Shown here one piece after another: positions 23,524-29,923 of a stretch of 32,403 nt of DNA; the stretch's first letter is position 1, and every line of letters begins with the position of its first letter. The stretch comes from a virus. Position numbers and translations under genes: made by a program. Below the pieces are notes generated by a model. The model was not told the origin of the DNA and did not search any database. It saw only the letters and a program-made list of their open reading frames with translations. Location: IMG/VR virus record IMGVR_UViG_3300043467_000237, positions 1 to 32,403 of that record; one strand, 5' to 3'.

Positions 23524-24221
23524 AGAATAAAGTTTTCTTTGTTTTTAGATTGATTTGCAACATCCATTTGAAGGCGTTGGCCTTCGGTCAATTCAACGTT
23601 TTCAATTGCCCATTCGAACAATGTCAATTCGGAACCGGTTGCCATTTGACCGGCTTCAATCCCGGCGCAAAGTTTTTCGAATTGTTCCGGTGTTAATGAT
23701 CGTTTTGTTGACTTCGGCGTTTCGATAACTTCGGCGGTTGTTTCTTCGGTTACCGATTCCATTTCTTCGGGAACATAAACCGGGTTTTCGTAAATGTCGG
23801 GCGTGTACCACTTAACGCCATTTGACATGGCGCGCGCGAATAACATGTTTTTCGGGAATCGATCAATGTTTTTGGTTCCGGCTTTCTTTGCATCTTCAAT
23901 GGTGAATGTGGAAACCCCCAATGAATTCGAACCCTGGAAATATTCGATTGAACAAATTTTATCCGAATGTTCCAATACTTTGTAATCATACTTACCAAAA
24001 CCTTTAACCCTGGCGGCCATTAATCCGGCCCCGATGGTGGGCTTTCCTTGAATGATATGAATTCCCGACATGGCGGCGAATGGTGAAATTCCCATTTCGG
24101 CCCCGGCCATGATTTTCACAACGGCTTGTTGTGCCGATTTGATGTCGGAAAACATCCCGGATTTGAAAAACGTTTCGCCGATTGTTAGCGCATCGGCCGC
24201 GCTTTTTACGATTTGATTCAT
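23520..24221 (-). CDS. recT: RecT-like single-strand annealing protein
   Basis: The 233-aa protein has ADALTIGETFFKSGMFSDIK, then AQQAVVKIMAGAEMGISPFA, IIQGKPTIGAGLMAARVKGF and a KNMLFARAMSNGVKWYTPDI segment, the core pattern of phage RecT-family annealing proteins. It pairs complementary single strands during replication-linked recombination. The C-terminal ~70 residues (VTEETTAEVIETPKSTKRSL, then TEGQRLQMDVANQ) form a variable tail. It is the second gene of the leftward early operon and overlaps the next by four bases. Confidence 0.8.
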   Translation of the reverse strand: MNQIVKSAADALTIGETFFKSGMFSDIKSAQQAVVKIMAGAEMGISPFAAMSGIHIIQGKPTIGAGLMAARVKGFGKYDYKVLEHSDKICSIEYFQGSNSLGVSTFTIEDAKKAGTKNIDRFPKNMLFARAMSNGVKWYTPDIYENPVYVPEEMESVTEETTAEVIETPKSTKRSLTPEQFEKLCAGIEAGQMATGSELTLFEWAIENVELTEGQRLQMDVANQSKNKENFIL

Positions 24222-24234
24222 GTTGTGGGTTTTT

Positions 24235-24396
24235 TTATGATTCTAATGTAGGAATAATTAATGCTTTGACGGCCTTTGTTAACGATCCGTATTTTTTAAC
24301 GATTGCTTTTTTATCGGCATCCTTTAAATAGGCCGATACCAATTTCGCGTGTTGATCGGCCGGGATTTTCTTTCGACCTGGTTTCAATTTTTCCAT
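24235..24396 (-). CDS. 53-aa basic protein, first gene of the leftward operon
   Basis: The frame reads MEKLKPGRKKIPADQHAKLV then AYLKDADKKAIVKKYGSLTK and ends IIPTLES. It is helix-rich and basic, and its 'D-KAIVKKYGSLTKAVKALI' part looks like a short DNA-binding helix pair. A small DNA-binding regulator acting on the divergent control region directly upstream is an attractive idea, but not shown. It starts about 23 bases after a consensus -7 element, with an A/C-rich leader. Confidence 0.7.
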   Translation of the reverse strand: MEKLKPGRKKIPADQHAKLVSAYLKDADKKAIVKKYGSLTKAVKALIIPTLES

Positions 24397-24418
24397 GTGT
24401 ATGTTTTTTGATTTGATG

Positions 24419-24426
24419 CAAATATA
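24419..24426 (-). promoter_or_regulatory. Leftward early promoter (-7 element)
   Basis: TATATTTG on the minus strand is a perfect Bacteroidota -7 element about 23 bases before the 53-aa gene. No TTTG is found at the expected -33; an A/T-only tract lies there instead. It drives the RecT-methyltransferase operon and faces away from the rightward promoter 49 bases on. Confidence 0.65.
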
Positions 24427-24474
24427 GGGAATATTTGATGTAAAAAATAAAATAAAAAATATTTTTAAAAATGT

Positions 24475-24504
24475 TTTGTAATATGGTTTTTTAGTTTATC
24501 TTTG
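24475..24504 (+). promoter_or_regulatory. Rightward early promoter
   Basis: TTTG (24475-24478), 18 bases, then TATCTTTG (24497-24504) match both promoter elements. The first rightward gene starts 26 bases downstream after an A/C-rich leader (CAAAAACACAACAAC). The interval between the two divergent promoters (about 24427-24474) is an A/T tract suited to regulator binding. Confidence 0.75.
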
Positions 24505-24529
24505 AATTCACAATCAAAAACACAACAAC

Positions 24530-24802
24530 ATGAACACACAAATTTTAACCAACGAACAAAAAATCGTTTTTACGGCAAAAGGTGGTCAATTAGGTGTAAC
24601 ATATTTTATAGGTGCGCCTGAAGTTGATAAAGTAGGAAGGTTTGGTAAAAAAAGAGCATCATGGAAAACTTTCTTAATCAATGAAAATGGTGAAAGCAAT
24701 TATAGTGAGTTCACAATTAGTTTTGTTGGCGCAATTTCGAGTGTAAAACTTGAAGGAATTAAAATTTCTAAATCTCAATTTGATAAAATTATAAAATTTT
24801 AA
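24530..24802 (+). CDS. 90-aa hypothetical protein, first rightward gene
   Basis: The protein begins MNTQILTNEQKIVFTAKGGQ and continues VTYFIGAPEVDKVGRFGKKR with a beta-rich end. It is visibly more AT-rich and uses different codons from the downstream genes (ending ATAAAATTATAAAATTTTAA), hinting at a recent arrival. As the promoter-proximal early gene it may counter host functions. I recognise no family. Confidence 0.7.
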   Translation: MNTQILTNEQKIVFTAKGGQLGVTYFIGAPEVDKVGRFGKKRASWKTFLINENGESNYSEFTISFVGAISSVKLEGIKISKSQFDKIIKF

Positions 24803-24809
24803 TCACCCT

Positions 24810-24827
24810 GGGCCGGCCTTCCGGCCC
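24810..24827 (+). other. GC hairpin between the first two rightward genes
   Basis: GGGCCGG and CCGGCCC form a perfect 7-bp stem with a CCTT loop, in the 41-base gap before the next gene. There is no T-run on either strand, so it is more likely an mRNA-processing or stabilising element than a full terminator. Confidence 0.55.
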
Positions 24828-24843
24828 CACAACATCAAATCAA

Positions 24844-25020
24844 ATGCAAAAGTACATTTCAACCTACATCGCCGAATTCATCGCCGGAATCGAAATCACA
24901 AAATCAAAACCGGCGAAATGCGATTGTGGCGAAACATACACATTGGTAACTGATAACGATGAATACATCGTTTGCGATTCATGTTCCGATTTTTATAATT
25001 CAAAAAACGTAAAATCTTAA
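24844..25020 (+). CDS. 58-aa zinc-ribbon protein
   Basis: The frame reads MQKYISTYIAEFIAGIEITK then AKCDCGETYTLV and YIVCDSCSDFYN. Cysteines at 26, 28, 44 and 47 (CxC and CxxC, about 16 apart) can bind one zinc ion. The helical, partly hydrophobic N-terminus may mediate dimer or membrane contact. It is one of three mini zinc-ribbon genes in this operon. Its function is unknown. Confidence 0.65.
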   Translation: MQKYISTYIAEFIAGIEITKSKPAKCDCGETYTLVTDNDEYIVCDSCSDFYNSKNVKS

Positions 25021-25022
25021 TC

Positions 25023-25121
25023 ATGTCCGGAAAACACAATTCAAAAACAATTTTAACATGGGCAATCATTCTCACAATGCTTTACATAGTTGGGCAACTC
25101 CAGGATCAGTTTTGCCGGTAA
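25023..25121 (+). CDS. Short membrane-anchor frame (possible 5' half of a frameshifted gene)
   Basis: An ATG two bases after the preceding stop opens 32 codons: MSGKHNSKTILTWAIILTML, then YIVGQLQDQFCR. It contains one hydrophobic helix (about residues 10-24) with a short basic N-terminus. A stop follows a GTTTTG run. One extra T there would join it in frame to the C-terminal part of the 25058-25258 frame, giving a 78-aa single-pass membrane protein. It may be a real 32-aa protein or half of a broken or misread gene. Confidence 0.45.
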   Translation: MSGKHNSKTILTWAIILTMLYIVGQLQDQFCR

Positions 25122-25258
25122 CGCCTTACGAAATTTGGCAATCGGAACGATATGGAAATTTTATTTCCGAATCGAATCCAACGCCACCGGAACCAAGCAA
25201 AACATTTTTTGAATATCAAATTGAAATCTATGAGTTTAATGAAGTACATAATCAATGA
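25058..25258 (+). CDS. 66-aa hypothetical protein with a TPYEIWQSERYGN motif
   Basis: The conserved-looking part is TPYEIWQSERYGNFISESNP, followed by PPEPSKTFFEYQIEIYEFNE. I recall a comparable 'FE-WQIE-YGN' motif after a membrane helix in small Bacteroidota phage proteins. Here the first ~22 residues (MGNHSHNALHSWATPGSVLP) overlap the membrane-anchor frame and look like a shadow, so the real protein may start in the other frame. It overlaps the next gene by 20 bases. Confidence 0.5.
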   Translation: MGNHSHNALHSWATPGSVLPVTPYEIWQSERYGNFISESNPTPPEPSKTFFEYQIEIYEFNEVHNQ

Positions 25259-25448
25259 AAACGGCCCGATCTTATTTCCGGTTGATGTTCCACATGAAAC
25301 ATTTACCGGCGAAATCAAATCATCCGGATATTGTTCGTTTTGGTTCAGCATGATAACGGAAAGGTTCGAGTGCTTTGCAACGCCGGAACCGACCGCAACC
25401 CCAAATGATCACGTTATCATTGAAAACTTTTTAAACGATAAAAAATGA
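25239..25448 (+). CDS. 69-aa hypothetical protein
   Basis: The protein begins MKYIINENGPILFPVDVPHE and has EIKSSGYCSFWFSMITERFE and FLNDKK at the end. The 'MKYII... LFP... AGFC' pattern occurs in small phage proteins I have seen, without known function. An ATG at 25230 would add three residues (MSL). Coupled to the next gene by an ATGA overlap. Confidence 0.6.
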   Translation: MKYIINENGPILFPVDVPHETFTGEIKSSGYCSFWFSMITERFECFATPEPTATPNDHVIIENFLNDKK

Positions 25449-25639
25449 ATAGGTTAATTCTATCGATCGAACCGGATTCGACATCCGATGATCAAATCAA
25501 AAAGGTTTGCCTGGTTGCCGATTCCATATCCGGCGCAATTGTTTTCGCGGACAATGAATTCAATTCTATTGCATCCGTTGAATTGTCCATCCCGGACGCA
25601 AAAAAATTAGCCAAAACAATCATGGAATATTATGGCTAA
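25445..25639 (+). CDS. 64-aa hypothetical protein
   Basis: MNRLILSIEPDSTSDDQIKK then VADSISGAIVFADNEFNSIA and a DAKKLAKTIMEYYG end: a compact alpha/beta pattern, acidic overall. No family recognised. Its TAA overlaps the start of the following zinc-ribbon gene by eight bases (ATGGCTAA). Confidence 0.65.
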   Translation: MNRLILSIEPDSTSDDQIKKVCLVADSISGAIVFADNEFNSIASVELSIPDAKKLAKTIMEYYG

Positions 25640-25748
25640 AATAGTAGCAATATGGATTCGATGCCGTTCGTGCCGAACCCTTTACACCATCTCACATTTA
25701 AAACAATCAACATGCCCGAAATGTCATGCCTTAAATGGCCCGAAATGA
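25632..25748 (+). CDS. 38-aa mini zinc-ribbon protein
   Basis: The frame reads MAKIVAIWIRCRSCRTLYTI then STCPKCHALNGPK, two CxxC pairs (C11/C14 and C28/C31) 13 residues apart, a rubredoxin-like zinc knuckle. The overlaps on both sides (eight bases with the previous stop, ATGA with the next start) argue strongly for a real gene despite the size. It may bind nucleic acid or a host polymerase; unproven. Confidence 0.7.
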   Translation: MAKIVAIWIRCRSCRTLYTISHLKQSTCPKCHALNGPK

Positions 25749-25912
25749 ACACCATTGAACGCCATAAATTGATCGGCGAATTAATCGATGCGATGATCTA
25801 TTCCGAAAACGCCGTTGCGATTCTCAAAGATTGCGTTGAAGGTTTCCGCGCCGCCGGTTACATAAAATCCATAATTTTACCGGACAATCAAACGCTTGAA
25901 AATGGTATCTAA
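25745..25912 (+). CDS. 55-aa hypothetical protein
   Basis: MNTIERHKLIGELIDAMIYS then NAVAILKDCVEGFRAAGYIK: mostly helical. The ATG at 25745 overlaps the zinc-ribbon stop as ATGA, so I prefer it to an ATG at 25652 whose extra 31 residues duplicate the zinc-ribbon gene in another frame. No known family. Confidence 0.65.
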   Translation: MNTIERHKLIGELIDAMIYSENAVAILKDCVEGFRAAGYIKSIILPDNQTLENGI

Positions 25913-26240
25913 TTTCATAACCTCGATTCATCATTTGCGCATTGCCACCGAATACATGGATGATATTGTCCGGCAATACCCCGGTTCCCGTTCATGTGTT
26001 TTGTTCGATAACTATTCCAAAAAATGCAAATGGATACTTCGCGACATTGCCACCTATCCCCATTTTACCGATGAAATCCGGGATGGCATCCAATCGGAAA
26101 TAAATTCCGATCCGCTAACCTATCGCGCCATCATGGAACGCATTTCATTGCTCACGCCTGATCAACGCAATTTGATGGAATTCGTTATTGATGATCTGTT
26201 GAATGGCAAACAAATTAAAATCCAGGTCGATGAAAAATAA
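25902..26240 (+). CDS. 112-aa hypothetical helical protein
   Basis: The protein begins MVSNFITSIHHLRIATEYMD and has FDNYSKKCKWILRDIATYPH, EIRDGIQSEINSDPLTYRAI and LTPDQRNLMEFVIDDLLNGK. It is the largest protein of the rightward operon and entirely helical in appearance. I recall nothing functional for it. The ATG at 25902 overlaps the previous stop by 11 bases. Confidence 0.65.
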   Translation: MVSNFITSIHHLRIATEYMDDIVRQYPGSRSCVLFDNYSKKCKWILRDIATYPHFTDEIRDGIQSEINSDPLTYRAIMERISLLTPDQRNLMEFVIDDLLNGKQIKIQVDEK

Positions 26241-26352
26241 TATTAAACTAATTGTGCAGGTTATTTTCTTTTTTGTCATCGCGATTCCAACGGCCATTTG
26301 TTTCTACATTGCCAATGAAATATTTTACATGTTAAAAAAAATCATCAAATGA
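26230..26352 (+). CDS. 40-aa single-pass membrane protein
   Basis: MKNNIKLIVQVIFFFVIAIP then FYIANEIFYMLKKIIK: one hydrophobic segment (about 7-33) with basic ends. It overlaps both neighbours (11 bases upstream, ATGA downstream). Small early membrane proteins of phages often act on the host envelope or exclude other phages, but there is no evidence here. Confidence 0.6.
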   Translation: MKNNIKLIVQVIFFFVIAIPTAICFYIANEIFYMLKKIIK

Positions 26353-26558
26353 AAATAACGCATTCAATCCAGGAATACATCGATAAAAACGAAAGGCGGA
26401 AAAATGTCCGTTGGCGGATTCATGGCGGCAAATGGTTCTTTGAATTGTTCCCCGGCTTTTGGCAACATGAACATTCATTCGACCGGTTTTTCCCGAAATA
26501 TGATTTTAGCCGCTTCAATGATAAGGGATCAAACCCGGACAAAACTAAAATCGTATGA
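26349..26558 (+). CDS. 69-aa aromatic-rich hypothetical protein
   Basis: MKITHSIQEYIDKNERRKNV then RWRIHGGKWFFELFPGFWQH and SFDRFFPKYDFSRFNDKGSN. Very rich in Phe, Trp, Arg and His. No family recognised. ATGA overlaps on both sides fix its ends. Confidence 0.65.
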   Translation: MKITHSIQEYIDKNERRKNVRWRIHGGKWFFELFPGFWQHEHSFDRFFPKYDFSRFNDKGSNPDKTKIV

Positions 26559-26767
26559 AAAAATATGCGTTAAAATGCCGCACAATGTCCGGAAATACTT
26601 TGTTTTTTTGCCATCAATACGTTGCCGGTTCCAAACAAAACGTGTTTGTTTCTAATATAAACCAGGCGTTGTTTTACTATGAACACCAAATCGGAACGGC
26701 GGAAATTGAATTAATCAAAACAATGTCAAACTATGGAATTAAATCCTATACAATTGAAATTTTGTAA
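26555..26767 (+). CDS. 70-aa hypothetical protein
   Basis: MKKYALKCRTMSGNTLFFCH then FVSNINQALFYYEHQIGTAE. Two cysteines (8 and 19) but no full metal site. The last 35 bases overlap the next gene. No function known. Confidence 0.6.
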   Translation: MKKYALKCRTMSGNTLFFCHQYVAGSKQNVFVSNINQALFYYEHQIGTAEIELIKTMSNYGIKSYTIEIL

Positions 26768-26918
26768 ATATTGCAAGGAAACCAAATCACGCGATTTGTT
26801 CCCGGTTAACATCATGCTCAATGATCACCGCGAAAACAAATGTAAAAAATGCCGTTCCGAATATGATAAAATGAAACGCGCCAAACGGAACGCGGATCGC
26901 GAAATATCACATTTTTAG
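26733..26918 (+). CDS. 61-aa zinc-ribbon protein, last rightward gene
   Basis: MELNPIQLKFCKYCKETKSR then NDHRENKCKKCRSEYDKMKR: CxxC at 11/14 and 37/40, 22 residues apart, with a basic tail. Spacing and tail match the leftward 56-aa zinc ribbon at 20472-20642. Its TAG overlaps the stop codon of the endolysin gene on the opposite strand, so nothing separates the converging transcripts. Confidence 0.7.
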   Translation: MELNPIQLKFCKYCKETKSRDLFPVNIMLNDHRENKCKKCRSEYDKMKRAKRNADREISHF

Positions 26919-27379
26919 TAATTGGAATAAATCGTTTTCCCGTTTACCCTTGACGCGCGCAATATTTGTTTGCGTTGCTTGCCGGTTGTTTCGTATGAAA
27001 CATGAACCCAATCCGGGTTTTGTGCATCGCCGAATTCGTAGATCAACTGATCAAAAACCAGGTTATCCTTGATGTAATCAAAAACCATGCGATTTGTAAC
27101 GCCATGTGGCGTGCCGTCCATGTCGATATCAATAGCCTCACCGGAACAATGTTGAGAGGTTGCAGAACCGCCGATTGCGGCGTTTAATTCCTTTGACCGG
27201 TACCCGGATGAAATAATGATAGGACATCGGAAATTCATCCGTATTGGCTCGAATACTTTTTCCGCCAACACCTTATAATTTGCGATGTGTTCCGGCGTTG
27301 GCATGTTTGAAATTCCTTTCCGCTTTGCGGATTCCGACCGCGTTACTTCGGCCAAATCTAAATGTTCGGATAATTTCAT
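26915..27379 (-). CDS. Endolysin: M15-family peptidase
   Basis: The 154-aa enzyme carries the zinc site of D-Ala-D-Ala carboxypeptidase-like M15 proteins: SQHCSGEAID (H77, D84), WVHVSY (H126), with FGDAQNPDW between them and E117 in IYEFGD as a likely catalytic neighbour. It cuts the peptide stem cross-links of peptidoglycan. It has no signal peptide, so it needs the holin to reach the wall. It is the last gene of the lysis group and starts four bases before the stop of the previous gene. Confidence 0.9.
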   Translation of the reverse strand: MKLSEHLDLAEVTRSESAKRKGISNMPTPEHIANYKVLAEKVFEPIRMNFRCPIIISSGYRSKELNAAIGGSATSQHCSGEAIDIDMDGTPHGVTNRMVFDYIKDNLVFDQLIYEFGDAQNPDWVHVSYETTGKQRKQILRASRVNGKTIYSNY

Positions 27380-27867
27380 TTTTTAAGTTTTAGGTAAACA
27401 TACCCGGCAATCGCCAGGATCAAAATAATAAGCCATCCGGCGCGTCTTTCGGCCTTTCGTTCCCATTCTATTGCCTTCGCATTTGATACCGCCAAATCGG
27501 CCTGGATTAAGTTTAAACGGGCATTGTCCACAACAACGGATTTGATTGTGTCATGAATGGTTATTGATTTGATAATGTCCCGGTATTTTAACCGCGTCAA
27601 ATATGTTGTGTCATTCCTGGTTTCAACCTGGATCGTTGTATCATTTTGAACCAATGTATCAACCTTGATCGTTGTATCGGATTTCACAATGTACGTTGTA
27701 TCGTTGGCGCAATAACCCCCGGCAACCACAACCTTTGCAACGGCATCAAGTTTGTTTTGATCCTTCAAAACTTGCTTTACCGGATTGCACGAAAAAAGCC
27801 ACAATATCAAAAATAAAAATATTGCAATCAACAAAATAACGTTGACGGGATCAATCTTTATTTTCAT
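27376..27867 (-). CDS. Membrane protein with N-terminal lipobox-like signal and C-terminal helix (u-spanin-like)
   Basis: The 163-aa protein opens with a hydrophobic helix ending LWLFSCNPVKQ (C27 a possible lipidation site) and closes with GWLIILILAIAGYVYLKLKK. Between them is a beta-like stretch of repeated DTT/HDT motifs (ANDTTYIVKSDTTIKVD, IHDTIKSVVVD). A lipid anchor at one end and a membrane helix at the other is the layout of unimolecular spanins, which fuse inner and outer membranes at lysis. The lipobox is imperfect, so this is a proposal. It lies between the holin and endolysin genes (17-base and 4-base overlaps). Confidence 0.55.
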   Translation of the reverse strand: MKIKIDPVNVILLIAIFLFLILWLFSCNPVKQVLKDQNKLDAVAKVVVAGGYCANDTTYIVKSDTTIKVDTLVQNDTTIQVETRNDTTYLTRLKYRDIIKSITIHDTIKSVVVDNARLNLIQADLAVSNAKAIEWERKAERRAGWLIILILAIAGYVYLKLKK

Positions 27868-28087
27868 CTTTTTTGAATATTTTTTCGGCGGATGTCAATC
27901 CCAACGCCGCGAATGCCAATGATGCCACCGAATAAACAAGGGCCTCCGATGGTTCGTTTTGTTCCGTATGGTTGGCGTATAATGTCCAACAAAGGAACCC
28001 GGCGCACATTACCCCCACCAAACGTTTCGATGATGCCTGGCCGTTTTCCGCAACAAAACCCGATAAAAAACTAACTACCTTTTTCAT
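27851..28087 (-). CDS. Holin candidate
   Basis: The 78-aa protein has two likely membrane helices, LVGVMCAGFLCWTLYAN (about 23-39) and LVYSVASLAFAALGLTSA (about 50-67), with a charged C-terminus (EKIFKKDENKD). Size, topology and place beside the endolysin fit a class II holin that opens the inner membrane. Overlaps of 17 bases on each side couple it to its neighbours. Confidence 0.65.
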   Translation of the reverse strand: MKKVVSFLSGFVAENGQASSKRLVGVMCAGFLCWTLYANHTEQNEPSEALVYSVASLAFAALGLTSAEKIFKKDENKD

Positions 28088-28418
28088 ATTCGGTTGAATC
28101 TATTGATTGAATGGAATCGGTTGTTGTGCGTTTCCGGCCCCAAAAATTGGTTTTTTCTTTTATGATAATCGTATCATGAATGATGATCGTTTTCACAACC
28201 TTTGCGGAATTCTTTAACAATTTAAACGCCTTCAAATCATTTGCGTTTTGTTGTTCCTTTACATGAATCACATGATCAACCTTTCGAATCAATGTTGCAA
28301 TGGTATCCGTACGGGAAATTGATTTTTGCAATATCGTATCAACTTGATCAACAACAATTGTTGATTGTTGTTTTTTATCACATGCCACAAATAACAATAT
28401 GCAAAAAATGTATCTCAT
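28071..28418 (-). CDS. Lipoprotein, o-spanin candidate
   Basis: The 115-aa protein begins with a short signal and lipobox (MRYIFCILLFVACDKKQQST, Cys13) and then a periplasmic-type region with IHDTIIIKEKTNFWGRKRTT. An outer-membrane lipoprotein directly after an inner-membrane coiled-coil protein is the arrangement of two-component spanins. It shares HDTI-type motifs with the 163-aa protein downstream. Confidence 0.6.
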   Translation of the reverse strand: MRYIFCILLFVACDKKQQSTIVVDQVDTILQKSISRTDTIATLIRKVDHVIHVKEQQNANDLKAFKLLKNSAKVVKTIIIHDTIIIKEKTNFWGRKRTTTDSIQSIDSTEYEKGS

Positions 28419-28678
28419 TTGATCGCCCCCAATTCTTTCAATGTTAAAAGTTTGGCGGTTGTCGCAGCCAACAATGAATCCGAACGTTTAAGTTGAACCG
28501 ATAGCGCATCGATTTTAAACTCCAGGTTTTCAATCTTCGCCCCTTGCTTTTCTATCTGTTCCGTATACTGCAATTTTTGATCAATATACAAATACCCGAT
28601 AGCAAATAAAGTGATAAACAAAAATCCTTTAACCGGATCTTTGCTGAATTGCTCAAATGACAAAGGAAATGCCTTCAT
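28415..28678 (-). CDS. Inner-membrane coiled-coil protein, i-spanin candidate
   Basis: The 87-aa protein begins MKAFPLSFEQFSKDPVKGFL, with one membrane helix (about 17-32) followed by a coiled coil (IEKQGAKIENLEFKIDALSV). This is the layout of Rz-type i-spanins. The ATG at 28678 is the obvious start; longer readings run into untranslated sequence. Coupled to the lipoprotein gene by ATGA. Confidence 0.6.
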   Translation of the reverse strand: MKAFPLSFEQFSKDPVKGFLFITLFAIGYLYIDQKLQYTEQIEKQGAKIENLEFKIDALSVQLKRSDSLLAATTAKLLTLKELGAIK

Positions 28679-28734
28679 AACATAAAAAGTATTAATACGC
28701 ATTTGTGGCGAAAAATACTTAATTGTTGCAATTA

Positions 28735-28774
28735 AACAACAACACCATTCCGGAAATGAAATGGTGTTATTGTT
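28735..28774. terminator. Long AT-rich hairpin after the 42-aa gene
   Basis: AACAACAACACCATT and AATGGTGTTATTGTT form a 15-bp stem with one mismatch around a 10-base loop. The plus side has a T-run; the minus side reads TTGTTGTTTAATT. It probably ends the fibre/42-aa transcript leftwards and may work in both directions. Confidence 0.6.
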
Positions 28775-28776
28775 TT

Positions 28777-28905
28777 TTACTCGCCGACTTTTTCCTCTTG
28801 CAATTTCTGCGCGATCTTTTGATTGATTTCCTGGAGTTGCTTTTGCAAATGCTCGATGTTTGCCAAACAATCGTATGCCTGGGCTTTCAATTCGATTAAT
28901 TCCAT
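28777..28905 (-). CDS. 42-aa coiled-coil protein
   Basis: MELIELKAQAYDCLANIEHL then QKQLQEINQKIAQKLQEEKV: one continuous amphipathic helix, likely a coiled coil. A candidate promoter (28923-28952) precedes it and a hairpin follows. No function known. Confidence 0.6.
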   Translation of the reverse strand: MELIELKAQAYDCLANIEHLQKQLQEINQKIAQKLQEEKVGE

Positions 28906-28922
28906 GTTGTTTAATTTAGATA

Positions 28923-28952
28923 TAAAATTACAAAAAATTTCATTATGGCAAA
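28923..28952 (-). promoter_or_regulatory. Candidate promoter for the 42-aa and lysis genes
   Basis: TTTG (28952-28949), 18 bases, then TAATTTTA (28930-28923): a full -33 match and a seven-of-eight -7 match, inside the end of the preceding fibre gene and about 18 bases before the 42-aa start. Confidence 0.4.
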
Positions 28953-29608
28953 CCTTGTAATGCGGGAATTGCATAAATCTGCCCATCAATTTCAACTTTG
29001 ATATAATAATCGGGCGTTATTGTTCCACTTGTTGCATCACCAAGTTTCCAGGGTTTTGCGGTGTATCCCGTTGGAGGCGCGGTTGTTACTGCACCACCTT
29101 TGCTCACACTAAACATTGTTGTAAAATCAACCTTTAAATTGAGCAATTTTGATGATGCACCACTCGCCGTATTTGTTGCGTTAACATCAATCAATGACGG
29201 GTTTCCGGTTGTGTTCCACGTTGTATCTAAATACAAGGTTGGTTGAGATGATGATCCACTAACTATTTGTCCGCTGCCATATAGATTGCTATCAATACCG
29301 GAGTTTGAATTGGATACCAATCCACCACTCAAAGCAGCAATTGCGCCCGCAACAGTCAATTTATAATCAACAAAAGTTAAAGTACCAATGCCGACATTGG
29401 TTCCGCTTTCATAAATTAAACTATTTCCTAATGCCGTTGCACTTGTCCATTTGGATAGATAGTTGGTAGTTCCGCTACCCGTCACGCCACCGCCGCCGGC
29501 GGTTGCCCAGGATAAAACAGAACCATCAGTAGTCAGGAATTTGCCACCATTACCCGTTTGTAATGGCAGCAAATATCCCGTACCGGTTAACCTTGTAATG
29601 GAACTCAT
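28943..29608 (-). CDS. Tail-fibre-like protein
   Basis: The 221-aa protein is Gly/Ser/Thr-rich with a GGKFLTTDGSVLSWATAGGG segment, NVGIGTLTFVDYKLTVAGAI and a C-terminal PDYYIKVEIDGQIYAIPALQ domain. The 'VGIGT... L-V-G' repeat is shared with the large fibre. It probably forms part of the receptor-binding apparatus. TAATG overlap with the upstream gene. Confidence 0.65.
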   Translation of the reverse strand: MSSITRLTGTGYLLPLQTGNGGKFLTTDGSVLSWATAGGGGVTGSGTTNYLSKWTSATALGNSLIYESGTNVGIGTLTFVDYKLTVAGAIAALSGGLVSNSNSGIDSNLYGSGQIVSGSSSQPTLYLDTTWNTTGNPSLIDVNATNTASGASSKLLNLKVDFTTMFSVSKGGAVTTAPPTGYTAKPWKLGDATSGTITPDYYIKVEIDGQIYAIPALQGLP

Positions 29609-29904
29609 TAGATAATGGTCAGGTTAAGTTTCTCCGCACTCCAATTGTAAATCCAAGCGTTGATCGCCATTGCAGGTTGGTCACCCCACTCTTGATAGCT
29701 GACCCCATCAATCGTGAGATTGCCTTGAGCAACTTGCTCTCCTTGTGATTCAACACCTTCAGCATCTACAACTTTGGTGAATAGTTGCCAATAGTTCGTT
29801 GCTGAATTTTCATAGTTGTCATTAATGCAAGTAACTTGAAAATACTCCGCTTGTTTGCTTTCGCCATTTACCCATACATTGATAGGTGAGATTTGTTTTG
29901 CCAT
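29608..29904 (-). CDS. 98-aa fibre-region protein
   Basis: MAKQISPINVWVNGESKQAE then YWQLFTKVVDAEGVESQGEQ and AMAINAWIYNWSAEKLNLTI. Small beta-rich protein between two fibre genes. I recall similar proteins in this place in Bacteroidota phages but know no function; a fibre accessory or tip protein is possible. Confidence 0.65.
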   Translation of the reverse strand: MAKQISPINVWVNGESKQAEYFQVTCINDNYENSATNYWQLFTKVVDAEGVESQGEQVAQGNLTIDGVSYQEWGDQPAMAINAWIYNWSAEKLNLTII

Positions 29905-29923
29905 TTTATTTAATTTTAAAAGT

